From NCBI GenBank assembly GCA_001769005.1, contig MENE01000047.1, forward strand, positions 1 to 7,564: DNA of 7,564 nt, written 5' to 3'. Origin of the DNA: Bacteroidetes bacterium GWA2_31_9b. GTDB taxonomy: Bacteria; Bacteroidota; Bacteroidia; Bacteroidales; UBA12077. Position 1 is the stretch's first letter. Each line of letters opens with the position of its first letter. The translations under genes were made by a program, and so were the position numbers. This document shows positions 1 to 4,631 of the stretch, one piece after another. The notes under the pieces are model-generated. The model was not told the DNA's origin and ran no database searches. It worked only from the letters and a program-made list of their open reading frames with translations.

Positions 1-299
1 GGCAAGTTCCGGGTTTCCCATTTCGACATGGCATTCAGTGCAATACTCTGCCACAGGTGGCGAATGTACGGGTTGCGGAAACGTTCCAGTATTTTATGGG
101 CAAACGATTTTAGTTCTTTTTCGCTGCCGTCGAGTGCAGGCAAAACTTCGTCGTAAACAAGTTCTTTCATAAAACTTCCTACTTCGAGGTTCTCAAATGC
201 TTCGCGAACAGTTTCCATCCCACTCAGGAACGACACTGCATAGCTTCCGGTATGACAGCCGTTTAAAACCTGAACTTTTTGTTCCCGGAAACGGGTCAT
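1..299 (-). pseudogene. uxaB: Tagaturonate reductase (UxaB), truncated internal/C-terminal-domain fragment
   Basis: The minus strand is open from about 299 to the window edge and reads as part of tagaturonate reductase, the NADH-dependent enzyme that reduces tagaturonate to altronate in galacturonate (pectin) catabolism. The fragment carries the hallmark of the long-chain polyol dehydrogenase family, K-x4-N-x2-H (KVQVLNGCH): the catalytic Lys codon lies at 276-278, Asn at 261-263 and His at 252-254. A second family stretch, RNPYIRHLWQSIALNAMSKW, lies near the left edge. Family members are about 480-500 residues; only about 99 codons are here. The 3' end runs off the window. The 5' part (roughly the first 290 residues, the NAD-binding half) is missing because the sequence switches at 297-300 to an unrelated gene on the other strand. 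GC content is visibly higher than in the neighbouring block. Family identity is strong. Whether it is a true pseudogene or an assembly join is unresolved. Confidence 0.8.
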
Positions 300-585
300 G
301 TCTTTTACAAATTTTACAACGGGTAATAGCCATTCATTTGGTGGTGAATATTTAGAAATTATACCCAATAAATTTTTAAAATATACTGACCAATTTGACG
401 ACCCAAACTTACCAGGTCAAATGATTACGAAAATTGAATTACGCGAAGTATCATGTGGTACCGAACTTTTTGCAACTCAAGAAGGAATTCCTGATGCAAT
501 ACCGACTGAAATGTGTTATTTAGGTTGGCAAGAGTCGTTAGATAAATTAAAACGTTTGGTAGAACCCAATATTCCAGATGCATAA
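298..585 (+). pseudogene. SRPBCC/AHSA1-family protein, 5'-truncated remnant
   Basis: The 95-codon frame matches the C-terminal two thirds of the AHSA1-like SRPBCC (START-fold, hydrophobic-ligand-binding) family. It has the recognisable stretches MSFTNFTTG, SHSFGGEYLEI, FDDPNLPG, EVSCGTEL and EMCYLGWQESLDKL, then ends in IPDA. Complete relatives are about 140-150 residues, and the MSFTNFTTG stretch is normally internal, about 55-60 residues in. The ATG at 298 is therefore probably an internal Met codon, and the true N-terminus has been lost at the junction with the uxaB fragment. No in-frame SRPBCC-like sequence is seen upstream. The stop lies 10 bp before the next gene's preferred start, so the two were probably co-transcribed. 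A shortened protein could still be made, but it would lack the first strands and helix of the fold. The biochemical role of this subfamily is not established. Confidence 0.8.
571..581 (+). repeat. 11-bp direct repeat copy 1 (C-terminal IPDA codons of SRPBCC)
   Basis: ATTCCAGATGC occurs here, inside the last codons of the SRPBCC remnant, and again at 1071-1081. In both places it encodes I-P-D-A followed by a stop and lies just upstream of a VOC-family gene. Confidence 0.75.
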
Positions 586-595
586 AAATAAAATT

Positions 596-1033
596 ATGGC
601 ACAAATAAACCCTCACATTAACTTCAATGGAAATGCCGAAGAAGCATTTACATTTTATAAATCTGTGTTTGGCGGAGAATTCGCAAAGATTATGCGTTTC
701 AAAGACATTTCAAGTCCTGAATTTCCAGTATCAGAAAATGAAGCAAATAAAATAATGCACATTGCTTTACCTATTGGAAAAAATATTTTAATGGCAAACG
801 ACGTTCCAGAAAGCATGGGAATGACTAATGAAAAAGAAAATAGAAGTAAAATTTCAATAAGTGCTGAAAGCAAAGAAGAAGCGGACAAATTATTTAATGG
901 GCTTTCGGCAGGTGGACAAATTGAATTCCCAATTGGAGACAGTCCTTGGGGTTCATATTTTGGCATGTTTAGAGACAAATATGGTATTGAATGGATGGTA
1001 GATTTTGACCCAAAGTATAACGCACAAATTTAA
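596..1033 (+). CDS. VOC-family (PhnB-like, glyoxalase-fold) protein
   Basis: The predicted 145-aa product has the PhnB-like vicinal oxygen chelate fold. It opens with INPHINFNGNAEEAFTFYKSVFGG, continues with a central IMHIALPIG strand and ends with SPWGSYFGMFRDKYGIEWMVDF. His7 and Glu132 (in GIEW) sit where VOC proteins usually place metal ligands. The length is normal for the family. I chose the ATG at 596 because relatives begin MAQIN. An in-frame ATG at 578 would add six residues and overlap the SRPBCC stop, which could allow translational coupling. No Shine-Dalgarno is evident, as is usual in Bacteroidota. It follows the SRPBCC remnant by 10 bp, so its original promoter may have been lost with that gene's 5' end. 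PhnB-like members are often called antibiotic-resistance or 3-demethylubiquinone methyltransferase-like proteins, but the substrate here is unknown. Confidence 0.88.
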   Translation: MAQINPHINFNGNAEEAFTFYKSVFGGEFAKIMRFKDISSPEFPVSENEANKIMHIALPIGKNILMANDVPESMGMTNEKENRSKISISAESKEEADKLFNGLSAGGQIEFPIGDSPWGSYFGMFRDKYGIEWMVDFDPKYNAQI

Positions 1034-1051
1034 CCGAAGAAAAACAACGAA

Positions 1052-1064
1052 CCGCTAACAGCGG
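1052..1064. repeat. Small inverted repeat between the two VOC genes
   Basis: CCGCT-AAC-AGCGG is a 5-bp stem with a 3-nt loop, 19 bp after the first VOC gene's stop. It is GC-rich against an AT-rich background and has no T tract, so it is not a convincing terminator. It lies next to the vestigial IPDA repeat and may mark a recombination boundary. Confidence 0.4.
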
Positions 1065-1070
1065 CTCAGG

Positions 1071-1081
1071 ATTCCAGATGC
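1071..1081 (+). repeat. 11-bp direct repeat copy 2 (vestigial SRPBCC tail)
   Basis: This is a second copy of ATTCCAGATGC. With its flanks it reads R-I-P-D-A-stop, like the end of the SRPBCC remnant at 571-585, but no SRPBCC body precedes it. It lies 34 bp before the second VOC gene, just as copy 1 lies before the first. Confidence 0.7.
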
Positions 1082-1115
1082 GTAATTATTAAAATCAAAA
1101 AATTTAAAATAAAAA

Positions 1116-1535
1116 ATGGCAAAACAAGTATTTATAAATTTAGCTGTAAAAGACCTTCAAAAATCTATGGACTTTTATACTGCATTAGGCTTTACAAACA
1201 ATCCTCAATTTTCTGACGAAACAGCAAAATGTATGGTTTGGAGTGAAAATATTTTTGTTATGATAATGACTTATGAAAAGTTTGCAAGTTTTGCAACCAA
1301 ACCAATAGCAGACACCAAAACTAATTTAGCAGGAATTTTTTCTTTATCGTTAGAAAGTGTTGATGAAATAAATAGTTTAATGACCGAAGGACTTAAAGCT
1401 GGTGGTACTGAACCAAGCGAAATGAAAGATTATGGATTTATGCAACAGCGTACAATAGAAGATTTTGACGGACACACCTGGGAAATTTTCTATATGGACA
1501 TTACTAAATTTCCTACTGAACAACCTAAAGGATAA
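1116..1535 (+). CDS. VOC-family (glyoxalase/bleomycin-resistance-like) protein
   Basis: The predicted product is a 139-aa single-domain VOC protein. It starts QVFINLAVKDLQKSMDFYTALGF, the typical first beta-alpha unit, and ends EDFDGHTWEIFYMD, with Glu123 in the usual C-terminal metal-ligand position. It is a different VOC subfamily from the gene at 596, being closer to the lactoylglutathione-lyase-like group. The metal-ligand His expected in the first strand is replaced by Asn8, so activity as a true glyoxalase is doubtful. The ATG at 1116 is preceded by an A-rich stretch without a Shine-Dalgarno sequence. Upstream are an inverted repeat and the tail of what looks like a lost SRPBCC gene. 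Downstream is fold-back repeat A. No promoter of its own was recognised. The substrate is unknown. Confidence 0.88.
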   Translation: MAKQVFINLAVKDLQKSMDFYTALGFTNNPQFSDETAKCMVWSENIFVMIMTYEKFASFATKPIADTKTNLAGIFSLSLESVDEINSLMTEGLKAGGTEPSEMKDYGFMQQRTIEDFDGHTWEIFYMDITKFPTEQPKG

Positions 1536-1548
1536 AACAACTACCACC

Positions 1549-1561
1549 AACATTGCATCAG
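1549..1561 (+). repeat. 13-bp direct repeat copy 1 (AACATTGCATCAG)
   Basis: An identical 13-mer lies at 3453-3465. Here it forms the left edge of fold-back repeat A. The other copy overlaps the right arm of the palindrome upstream of the EFR1 gene. Confidence 0.6.
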
Positions 1562-1680
1562 AAAAAATGTGGGGTCAGTGGTTATTTGGCATTTTTATTT
1601 AACTTTTTTATAACAGCTGACTGAAAAGTTAGGCGAAATACCGCACAAAACCTAACAGAAGACCTTTGTGCCACATGCAA
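1553..1680. repeat. Fold-back repeat, copy A (core 1580-1646)
   Basis: This is an intergenic fold-back element. Outer arms TTGCAT (1553-1558) and ATGCAA (1675-1680) are complementary. Inner arms GGTTATTT (1580-1587) and AAATACC (1636-1642) pair with one bulge. Between them lie the shared ATTTTTATTTAAC tract and a CTGAC motif (1617-1621). The core ends CCGCAC, as copy B does. A GTTAGG/CCTAAC inverted pair (1628-1633, 1651-1656) is specific to this copy. It separates the VOC genes from the toxin-antitoxin module. Confidence 0.7.
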
Positions 1681-1695
1681 AAAAACACAATATAC

Positions 1696-1726
1696 TTGAC
1701 AGATATACCCAAATGATATACCTTTG
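1696..1726 (+). promoter_or_regulatory. Promoter of the toxin-antitoxin operon
   Basis: TACCTTTG at 1719-1726 matches the Bacteroidota -7 element TAnnTTTG exactly. A TTG at 1696-1698 lies 20 bp upstream, close to the usual -33 spacing. The expected transcript starts near 1733, leaving a leader of about 13 nt before the antitoxin ATG at 1746. Confidence 0.6.
1702..1722 (+). promoter_or_regulatory. Tandem GATATACC repeat, candidate antitoxin operator
   Basis: GATATACC occurs at 1702-1709 and again at 1715-1722, a 13-bp period. The second copy overlaps the -7 box. Toxin-antitoxin operons with ribbon-helix-helix antitoxins usually repress themselves by binding repeated short sites over their promoter, so this is a plausible operator. 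The repeat is seen directly; binding is inferred. Confidence 0.45.
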
Positions 1727-1745
1727 TGGAATAAAAATTAATATC

Positions 1746-1976
1746 ATGAAGACAGTATCATTAAAAATTGACGATTCTATCTTTGGAGAAACCGAAAAGA
1801 TTCTTTCAAAGATAAAAAAACCTCGTAATAGATACATTAACGAAGCGATAGAATATTACAACCGACTTCAGAAGCGATTAATTCTTGAGAAAAAACTTAA
1901 AAAAGAATCTGAATTAGTAAAAATGGATTCAATGTCTGTACTTAATGAATTTGAAAATATTGATTATGCAGATTAA
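1746..1976 (+). CDS. Antitoxin of a PemK/MazF-type module (ribbon-helix-helix-like)
   Basis: The product is a 76-aa charged protein. Its N-terminus, MKTVSLKIDDSIFGETEKIL, is followed by KPRNRYINEAIEYYNRLQKR, which fits a ribbon-helix-helix DNA-binding domain (beta strand, two helices) over about residues 1-45. The Lys/Glu-rich tail (about 46-76) fits the flexible toxin-binding segment of antitoxins. I chose the ATG at 1746: a longer frame to 1668 would run back through the promoter and tandem repeats and adds nothing conserved. The stop overlaps the toxin start by 11 bp (1966-1976), the classic antitoxin-first coupled arrangement. It probably represses the operon alone or with the toxin. The exact antitoxin family was not recognised; the assignment rests on fold pattern and partner gene. 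Confidence 0.8.
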   Translation: MKTVSLKIDDSIFGETEKILSKIKKPRNRYINEAIEYYNRLQKRLILEKKLKKESELVKMDSMSVLNEFENIDYAD

Positions 1977-2313
1977 ACAATTTGAAATTTGGATTGCAGA
2001 TTTGAATCCACAGATAGGGATAGAACCGGGTAAAACAAGACCAGTTGTTGTTGTTCAGACAAATCTACTTAATAAGATTCCACATCCTTCTACGATTGTT
2101 TGCCCGATTACGACAAATATCAAGAAGGACTCTGATATTTTAAGAATTCATCTTAAAAAAGGTATCGCTAATTTAAATCAAGATTGCGATATTATGATTG
2201 ACCAAATTAGAGCAATTGATAATAAAAGATTACTTAATAAAGTTGGTGATTTACCTAGCGACTTGATAAGTTTGTTAAAAGAAAACATAATGATAGTTAT
2301 TGATCTAGATTAA
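1966..2313 (+). CDS. PemK/MazF-family endoribonuclease toxin
   Basis: The 115-aa product matches the PemK/MazF toxin fold, sequence-specific mRNA interferases that cleave cellular RNA and arrest growth when the antitoxin is degraded. Visible family features are FEIWIADLNPQIGIEPGKTRPVVVVQ at residues 6-31 with catalytic-type Arg25, CPITTN at 46-51 carrying the conserved Thr, and the DQIRAID motif at 79-85. The length is typical and no key residue is missing, so the toxin looks intact. I prefer the start at 1966, inside the antitoxin's last codons. An in-frame ATG at 1945 would add seven residues not expected in the family. It is co-transcribed with the antitoxin. A DUF1801 gene follows after a 69-bp spacer. 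Confidence 0.9.
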   Translation: MQIKQFEIWIADLNPQIGIEPGKTRPVVVVQTNLLNKIPHPSTIVCPITTNIKKDSDILRIHLKKGIANLNQDCDIMIDQIRAIDNKRLLNKVGDLPSDLISLLKENIMIVIDLD

Positions 2314-2382
2314 CACACGATGGCACAACAAAAGACCATTGGTAGCAATGTAATACAACCTAATAACATTTTGCAGACAAAG
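2314..2382. other. Spacer with small imperfect inverted repeat
   Basis: GCAATGT (2345-2351) and ACATTTTGC (2366-2374) form an imperfect inverted pair between the toxin and DUF1801 genes. An in-frame ATG at 2320 makes this stretch formally translatable, but the 21 residues it would add resemble nothing I know. It looks like a joining spacer between modules. Confidence 0.35.
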
Positions 2383-2775
2383 ATGAACTCAGAAATTCAC
2401 ACTTATAACAACAGGCAAATAAAAGTTGACAAAGAAATCTGCAACTTACTCGCAACGAAAATTGACAGTGAAATAACCGAAGCAGAAAGCAAAATTTGGC
2501 ACTCCCACCCTGTTTGGTTTTTAAATGGGAATCCGATTGTTGGCTACAGTAAACAGAAAGAAGGCTTGCGTTTGATGTTTTGGAGTGGAGCGAGTTTTGA
2601 AGAAGAAAAATTGAATTTAATAGGCAAAAAATTTAAAGACGCTTCTATTTTCTACACTACAGTTGAACAAATCAATACAATTGATCTTAAACGGTGGCTA
2701 AAAAAAGCAAAAGAAATTCAGTGGGACTATAAAAACATAGTTAAGCTAAAAGGTCAGTTAAATAGGTTGAAATAA
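2383..2775 (+). CDS. DUF1801 domain-containing protein
   Basis: The protein of about 130 aa matches the DUF1801 (YdhG-like) fold. Its signature segments are AESKIWHSHPVWFLNGNPIVGYSK, LRLMFWSGASFEEE, a KFKDASIFYT strand and a C-terminal IQWDYKNIVKLKGQLNRL helix. This domain is widespread in small cytoplasmic proteins and has no settled biochemical role. I prefer the ATG at 2383 (MNSEIHTYNNRQIKVDKEI), where family-like sequence begins. The frame is also open from an ATG at 2320, giving 151 aa with an unmatched N-terminal extension. No promoter was recognised upstream, so it may be read through from the toxin-antitoxin operon. The DUF2200 gene follows after 29 bp on the same strand. Confidence 0.85.
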   Translation: MNSEIHTYNNRQIKVDKEICNLLATKIDSEITEAESKIWHSHPVWFLNGNPIVGYSKQKEGLRLMFWSGASFEEEKLNLIGKKFKDASIFYTTVEQINTIDLKRWLKKAKEIQWDYKNIVKLKGQLNRLK

Positions 2776-2804
2776 TATTAATAAGTAAAGTTAAAACACA
2801 AGGT

Positions 2805-3170
2805 ATGAACAATGCAAATAATCACGATGAGCGTATTGCAAAAATTACATTTGCCTCTGTATATCCTATGTATCTCACGAAAGTGGAAAATAAAGGGAGA
2901 ACGAAAGAAGAATTGCATCAAGTAATTGAGTGGCTAACAGGTTTTGATGAAAAGAAGCTACAAGAACTCATTGAAGAAAAAGTAACTTTTGAAATATTTT
3001 TTCAGAATGCTACATTAAACCCTAAAGCTAGTCTTATTACTGGTGTAATCTGTGGCTATCGGGTGGAAGAAATCAAAAATACTTTAACACAACAGGTAAG
3101 GTATTTGGACAAGTTGGTGGATGAATTAGCAAAAGGTCGTAAGATGGAGAAGATTTTGCGTGTTATGTAG
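2805..3170 (+). CDS. DUF2200 domain-containing protein
   Basis: The 121-aa protein spans the DUF2200 domain nearly end to end. Conserved stretches are RIAKITFASVYPMYLTKVENKGRT, IEWLTGFDEKKL, FEIFFQNATLNP, LITGVICGYRVEEI and RYLDKLVDELAKGRKMEKILR. It is a soluble, probably cytoplasmic protein of unknown activity. The length agrees with the family, so it looks complete. The start at 2805 leaves about eight residues before the conserved HDERIAK segment. It lies 29 bp after the DUF1801 gene on the same strand and is probably co-transcribed with it. Downstream come about 390 bp without a credible gene, containing fold-back repeat B. DUF1801, DUF2200, VOC and toxin-antitoxin genes often occur as small mobile accessory genes, which fits the context here. 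Confidence 0.9.
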   Translation: MNNANNHDERIAKITFASVYPMYLTKVENKGRTKEELHQVIEWLTGFDEKKLQELIEEKVTFEIFFQNATLNPKASLITGVICGYRVEEIKNTLTQQVRYLDKLVDELAKGRKMEKILRVM

Positions 3171-3257
3171 AGTGAATGGCAAATAATTGGTTTACTTTTC
3201 ACATAAGAAATAAAATGTGTACGACACTACAGAAAGAAACACTGATATCATTACATG

Positions 3258-3361
3258 GCATAGTGCATGCGAATTTCATCGGTTTTTTGATATTTTTATT
3301 TAACTTTAAATTTTTAAAGGCTGACAGAAACGCAGGGCAAAAACCCGCACTTTTCCTATGC
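3258..3361. repeat. Fold-back repeat, copy B (core 3281-3350)
   Basis: Outer arms are GCATAG (3258-3263) and CTATGC (3356-3361). Inner arms are GGTTTTT (3281-3287) and AAAAACC (3339-3345), both perfectly complementary. The 70-bp core aligns with copies A and C: a GGTTTTTTGAYATTT start, an ATTTTTATTTAAC tract shared with A, a GCTGAC motif and a CCCGCAC end. It separates the TA/DUF1801/DUF2200 group from the EFR1 gene. Confidence 0.7.
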
Positions 3362-3410
3362 AAGAACCGTTAGGGTGCATAACATTCGTAATTTTTACAC
3401 TTCTATCATA

Positions 3411-3424
3411 AATTTAATCCAGAA
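3411..3424 (+). repeat. 14-bp direct repeat copy 1, left of the EFR1 module
   Basis: AATTTAATCCAGAA is repeated exactly at 4608-4621, to the right of the EFR1 gene. The right copy is half of the terminator hairpin of the neighbouring metallophosphoesterase gene. Here the second hairpin arm is absent. Confidence 0.6.
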
Positions 3425-3433
3425 ATATTTTGA

Positions 3434-3459
3434 CAATGTTATCTTTTAAGATAACATTG
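3434..3459. promoter_or_regulatory. Perfect 26-bp palindrome upstream of EFR1
   Basis: CAATGTTATCTT (3434-3445) is the exact reverse complement of AAGATAACATTG (3448-3459), with TT between. The symmetry is perfect over 12-bp arms, about 100 bp before the EFR1 start. No T tract follows, so an operator or recombination site is likelier than a terminator. Confidence 0.5.
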
Positions 3460-3465
3460 CATCAG
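3453..3465 (+). repeat. 13-bp direct repeat copy 2 (AACATTGCATCAG)
   Basis: This is identical to 1549-1561 at the edge of fold-back repeat A. It overlaps the right arm of the 26-bp palindrome. Confidence 0.6.
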
Positions 3466-3558
3466 GTTTAATGCCCCTTTTATAGGACAAAAAATACTTA
3501 TATAAACAATTTTTTGAAGATTTATGGCGATGCTAATTTATATTAAAAGAAGATCTGA

Positions 3559-4434
3559 ATGAATACTGATATTTATTACTTTTCCGGAACAGGAAATTCA
3601 CTTTTCGTTGCGAAAGAACTTCAAAGCAGAATTCCGGGATCAAATATTATTCCGATTGCCAGTCTTATGCAAAAAACAAATTTTGCTTCCTCTGCTGATA
3701 TAATTGGTTTTGTTTTTCCAGTTCATGCGCTAACAATTCCAATCGTTGTAAATAAATTTATTCAAAAGTTGAATATAACTAATGGGAAATATGTTTTTGC
3801 AGTAGCAACGCGTGCAGGTAGTGTATTTCGAGGATTTGAAAAAATTGATCAATTATTAAAAAAGAAGAAGAGACGGCTAAGTTCTCATTTTATATTAGAA
3901 ATGTACCACAATGATTCACGGCATGGTTCGGAATATCAGAAGTACATTGTTCCTTCAAATGCAGATATTCTTGCCCTTGAAAAAGTTGTTCTGGAACAAC
4001 TCGATTTAATAAAAGATATAATTATCACAAAAGGAATTAGTCGTGAAAAGGATATAAATTATACTATTAAAACTGCAACTAATCCAGTACTCGGTTTTTT
4101 AGTAGAAAAAATTGTTATCTTCTCTATGAAAATTTCAGAATATTTTGGTGGCGTAAATTATTTTTATTATGATGAAAAGTGTAATAGTTGTGGTATTTGC
4201 GAGAGAGTATGTTTATCGGGTAAGATCAATATAATAGATAAAAAACCTGTTTGGCAAAAGGACATTTTATGTTATATGTGTTTTGCATGTCTTAATTTTT
4301 GTCCAAAAGCTGCGGTTCAGATTCACGATATCCCTGGAGTGAAATCGTATTCCAAAGAAAATGGTAGATACCCGCATCCTTATGCAACAGTTAATGATAT
4401 TTCTGATCAAAAAAGAATGGATACGCTTAAATAA
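3559..4434 (+). CDS. EFR1-family flavodoxin/ferredoxin fusion protein (ferrodoxin)
   Basis: The 291-aa protein fuses a flavodoxin-like domain to a two-cluster ferredoxin domain. The N-terminus reads IYYFSGTGNS, with the FMN-phosphate-binding loop at about residues 8-14. The C-terminal part has two CxxCxxCxxxC motifs, Cys208/211/214/218 and Cys238/241/244/248, expected to bind two [4Fe-4S] clusters. The first cluster is followed by Leu rather than the common Pro (C-LSGKI); the second has the classic C-P. This layout defines the EFR1 group, thought to be cytoplasmic electron carriers or oxidoreductases with unknown partners. There is no signal peptide or membrane segment. The start at 3559 gives the expected MNTDIYYFSGTGNS opening. 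The gene stands alone between fold-back repeats B and C. A perfect palindrome 100 bp upstream may regulate it. All eight cysteines are present, so it looks functional. Confidence 0.92.
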   Translation: MNTDIYYFSGTGNSLFVAKELQSRIPGSNIIPIASLMQKTNFASSADIIGFVFPVHALTIPIVVNKFIQKLNITNGKYVFAVATRAGSVFRGFEKIDQLLKKKKRRLSSHFILEMYHNDSRHGSEYQKYIVPSNADILALEKVVLEQLDLIKDIIITKGISREKDINYTIKTATNPVLGFLVEKIVIFSMKISEYFGGVNYFYYDEKCNSCGICERVCLSGKINIIDKKPVWQKDILCYMCFACLNFCPKAAVQIHDIPGVKSYSKENGRYPHPYATVNDISDQKRMDTLK

Positions 4435-4530
4435 AGGAATTGATTTGAGTTTAAATTATGAAGTAAATACAATGGTGAATAATCAAAAATACTACAGCTA
4501 ATATCGGTTCATATTTTATACGGGTTTGGT

Positions 4531-4600
4531 GGTTTTTTGACATTTAATATTAAAATGTAATTTTTCAACTGTGACAAGGCTTAGAGAAAAAAACCAGTAC
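4531..4600. repeat. Fold-back repeat, copy C (core)
   Basis: This 70-bp core begins GGTTTTTTGACATTT and ends AAACCAGTAC. Terminal arms TGGTTTTTT (4530-4538) and AAAAAACCA (4588-4596) pair exactly. A TGTGAC motif (4570-4575) sits where copies A and B have GCTGAC. It is the most diverged copy and lies between EFR1 and the convergent metallophosphoesterase gene. Confidence 0.6.
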
Positions 4601-4607
4601 AAAAAGT

Positions 4608-4631
4608 AATTTAATCCAGAAGGATTAAATT
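4608..4631 (-). terminator. Intrinsic terminator of the metallophosphoesterase gene (possibly bidirectional)
   Basis: AATTTAATCC (4608-4617) and GGATTAAATT (4622-4631) form a perfect 10-bp stem with a 4-nt loop. On the minus strand it is followed by ACTTTTTG, and the hairpin overlaps the gene's stop codon. On the plus strand CTGTCTTTTT follows, so it could also stop transcription coming from EFR1. Confidence 0.7.

Larger units (their letters stand above)
3171..3558. other. 388-bp non-coding region with repeats, before EFR1
   Basis: No credible gene lies here. A 65-codon open frame at 3176-3373 only reads through fold-back repeat B and resembles no protein. The region holds fold-back repeat B (core 3281-3350), a CGTTAGGGTGCAT stretch at 3368-3380, one copy of a 14-bp direct repeat (3411-3424), a perfect 26-bp palindrome (3434-3459) and one copy of a 13-bp repeat (3453-3465). 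The last 90 bp are A/T-rich leader without an exact TAnnTTTG promoter box. Confidence 0.6.

Noticed and set aside
655..978. 107-codon minus-strand open frame opposite the first VOC gene
   Set aside because: It is antisense to a well-supported VOC gene and has no family-like motifs.
1597..1656. attC-like core motifs (ATTTAAC at 1597-1603, GTTAGGC at 1628-1634, ACCTAAC at 1650-1656)
   Set aside because: The matches to RYYYAAC/GTTRRRY are short. The GTTAGGC...ACCTAAC pair is in the wrong order for an attC, the ATTTAAC match is expected in AT-rich DNA, and copies B and C lack a proper equivalent.
1668..1745. Upstream in-frame start for the antitoxin gene
   Set aside because: It would place coding sequence over the promoter and tandem repeats and adds 26 residues without family resemblance; the ATG at 1746 gives a normal antitoxin.
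3176..3373. 65-codon open frame after the DUF2200 gene
   Set aside because: It runs straight through fold-back repeat B, resembles no protein, and its composition follows the repeat; treated as non-coding.
3434..3459. Reading the 26-bp palindrome as a terminator
   Set aside because: No T tract follows on the plus strand, no gene ends within about 250 bp upstream, and the stem is AT-rich with an impossibly small 2-nt loop.
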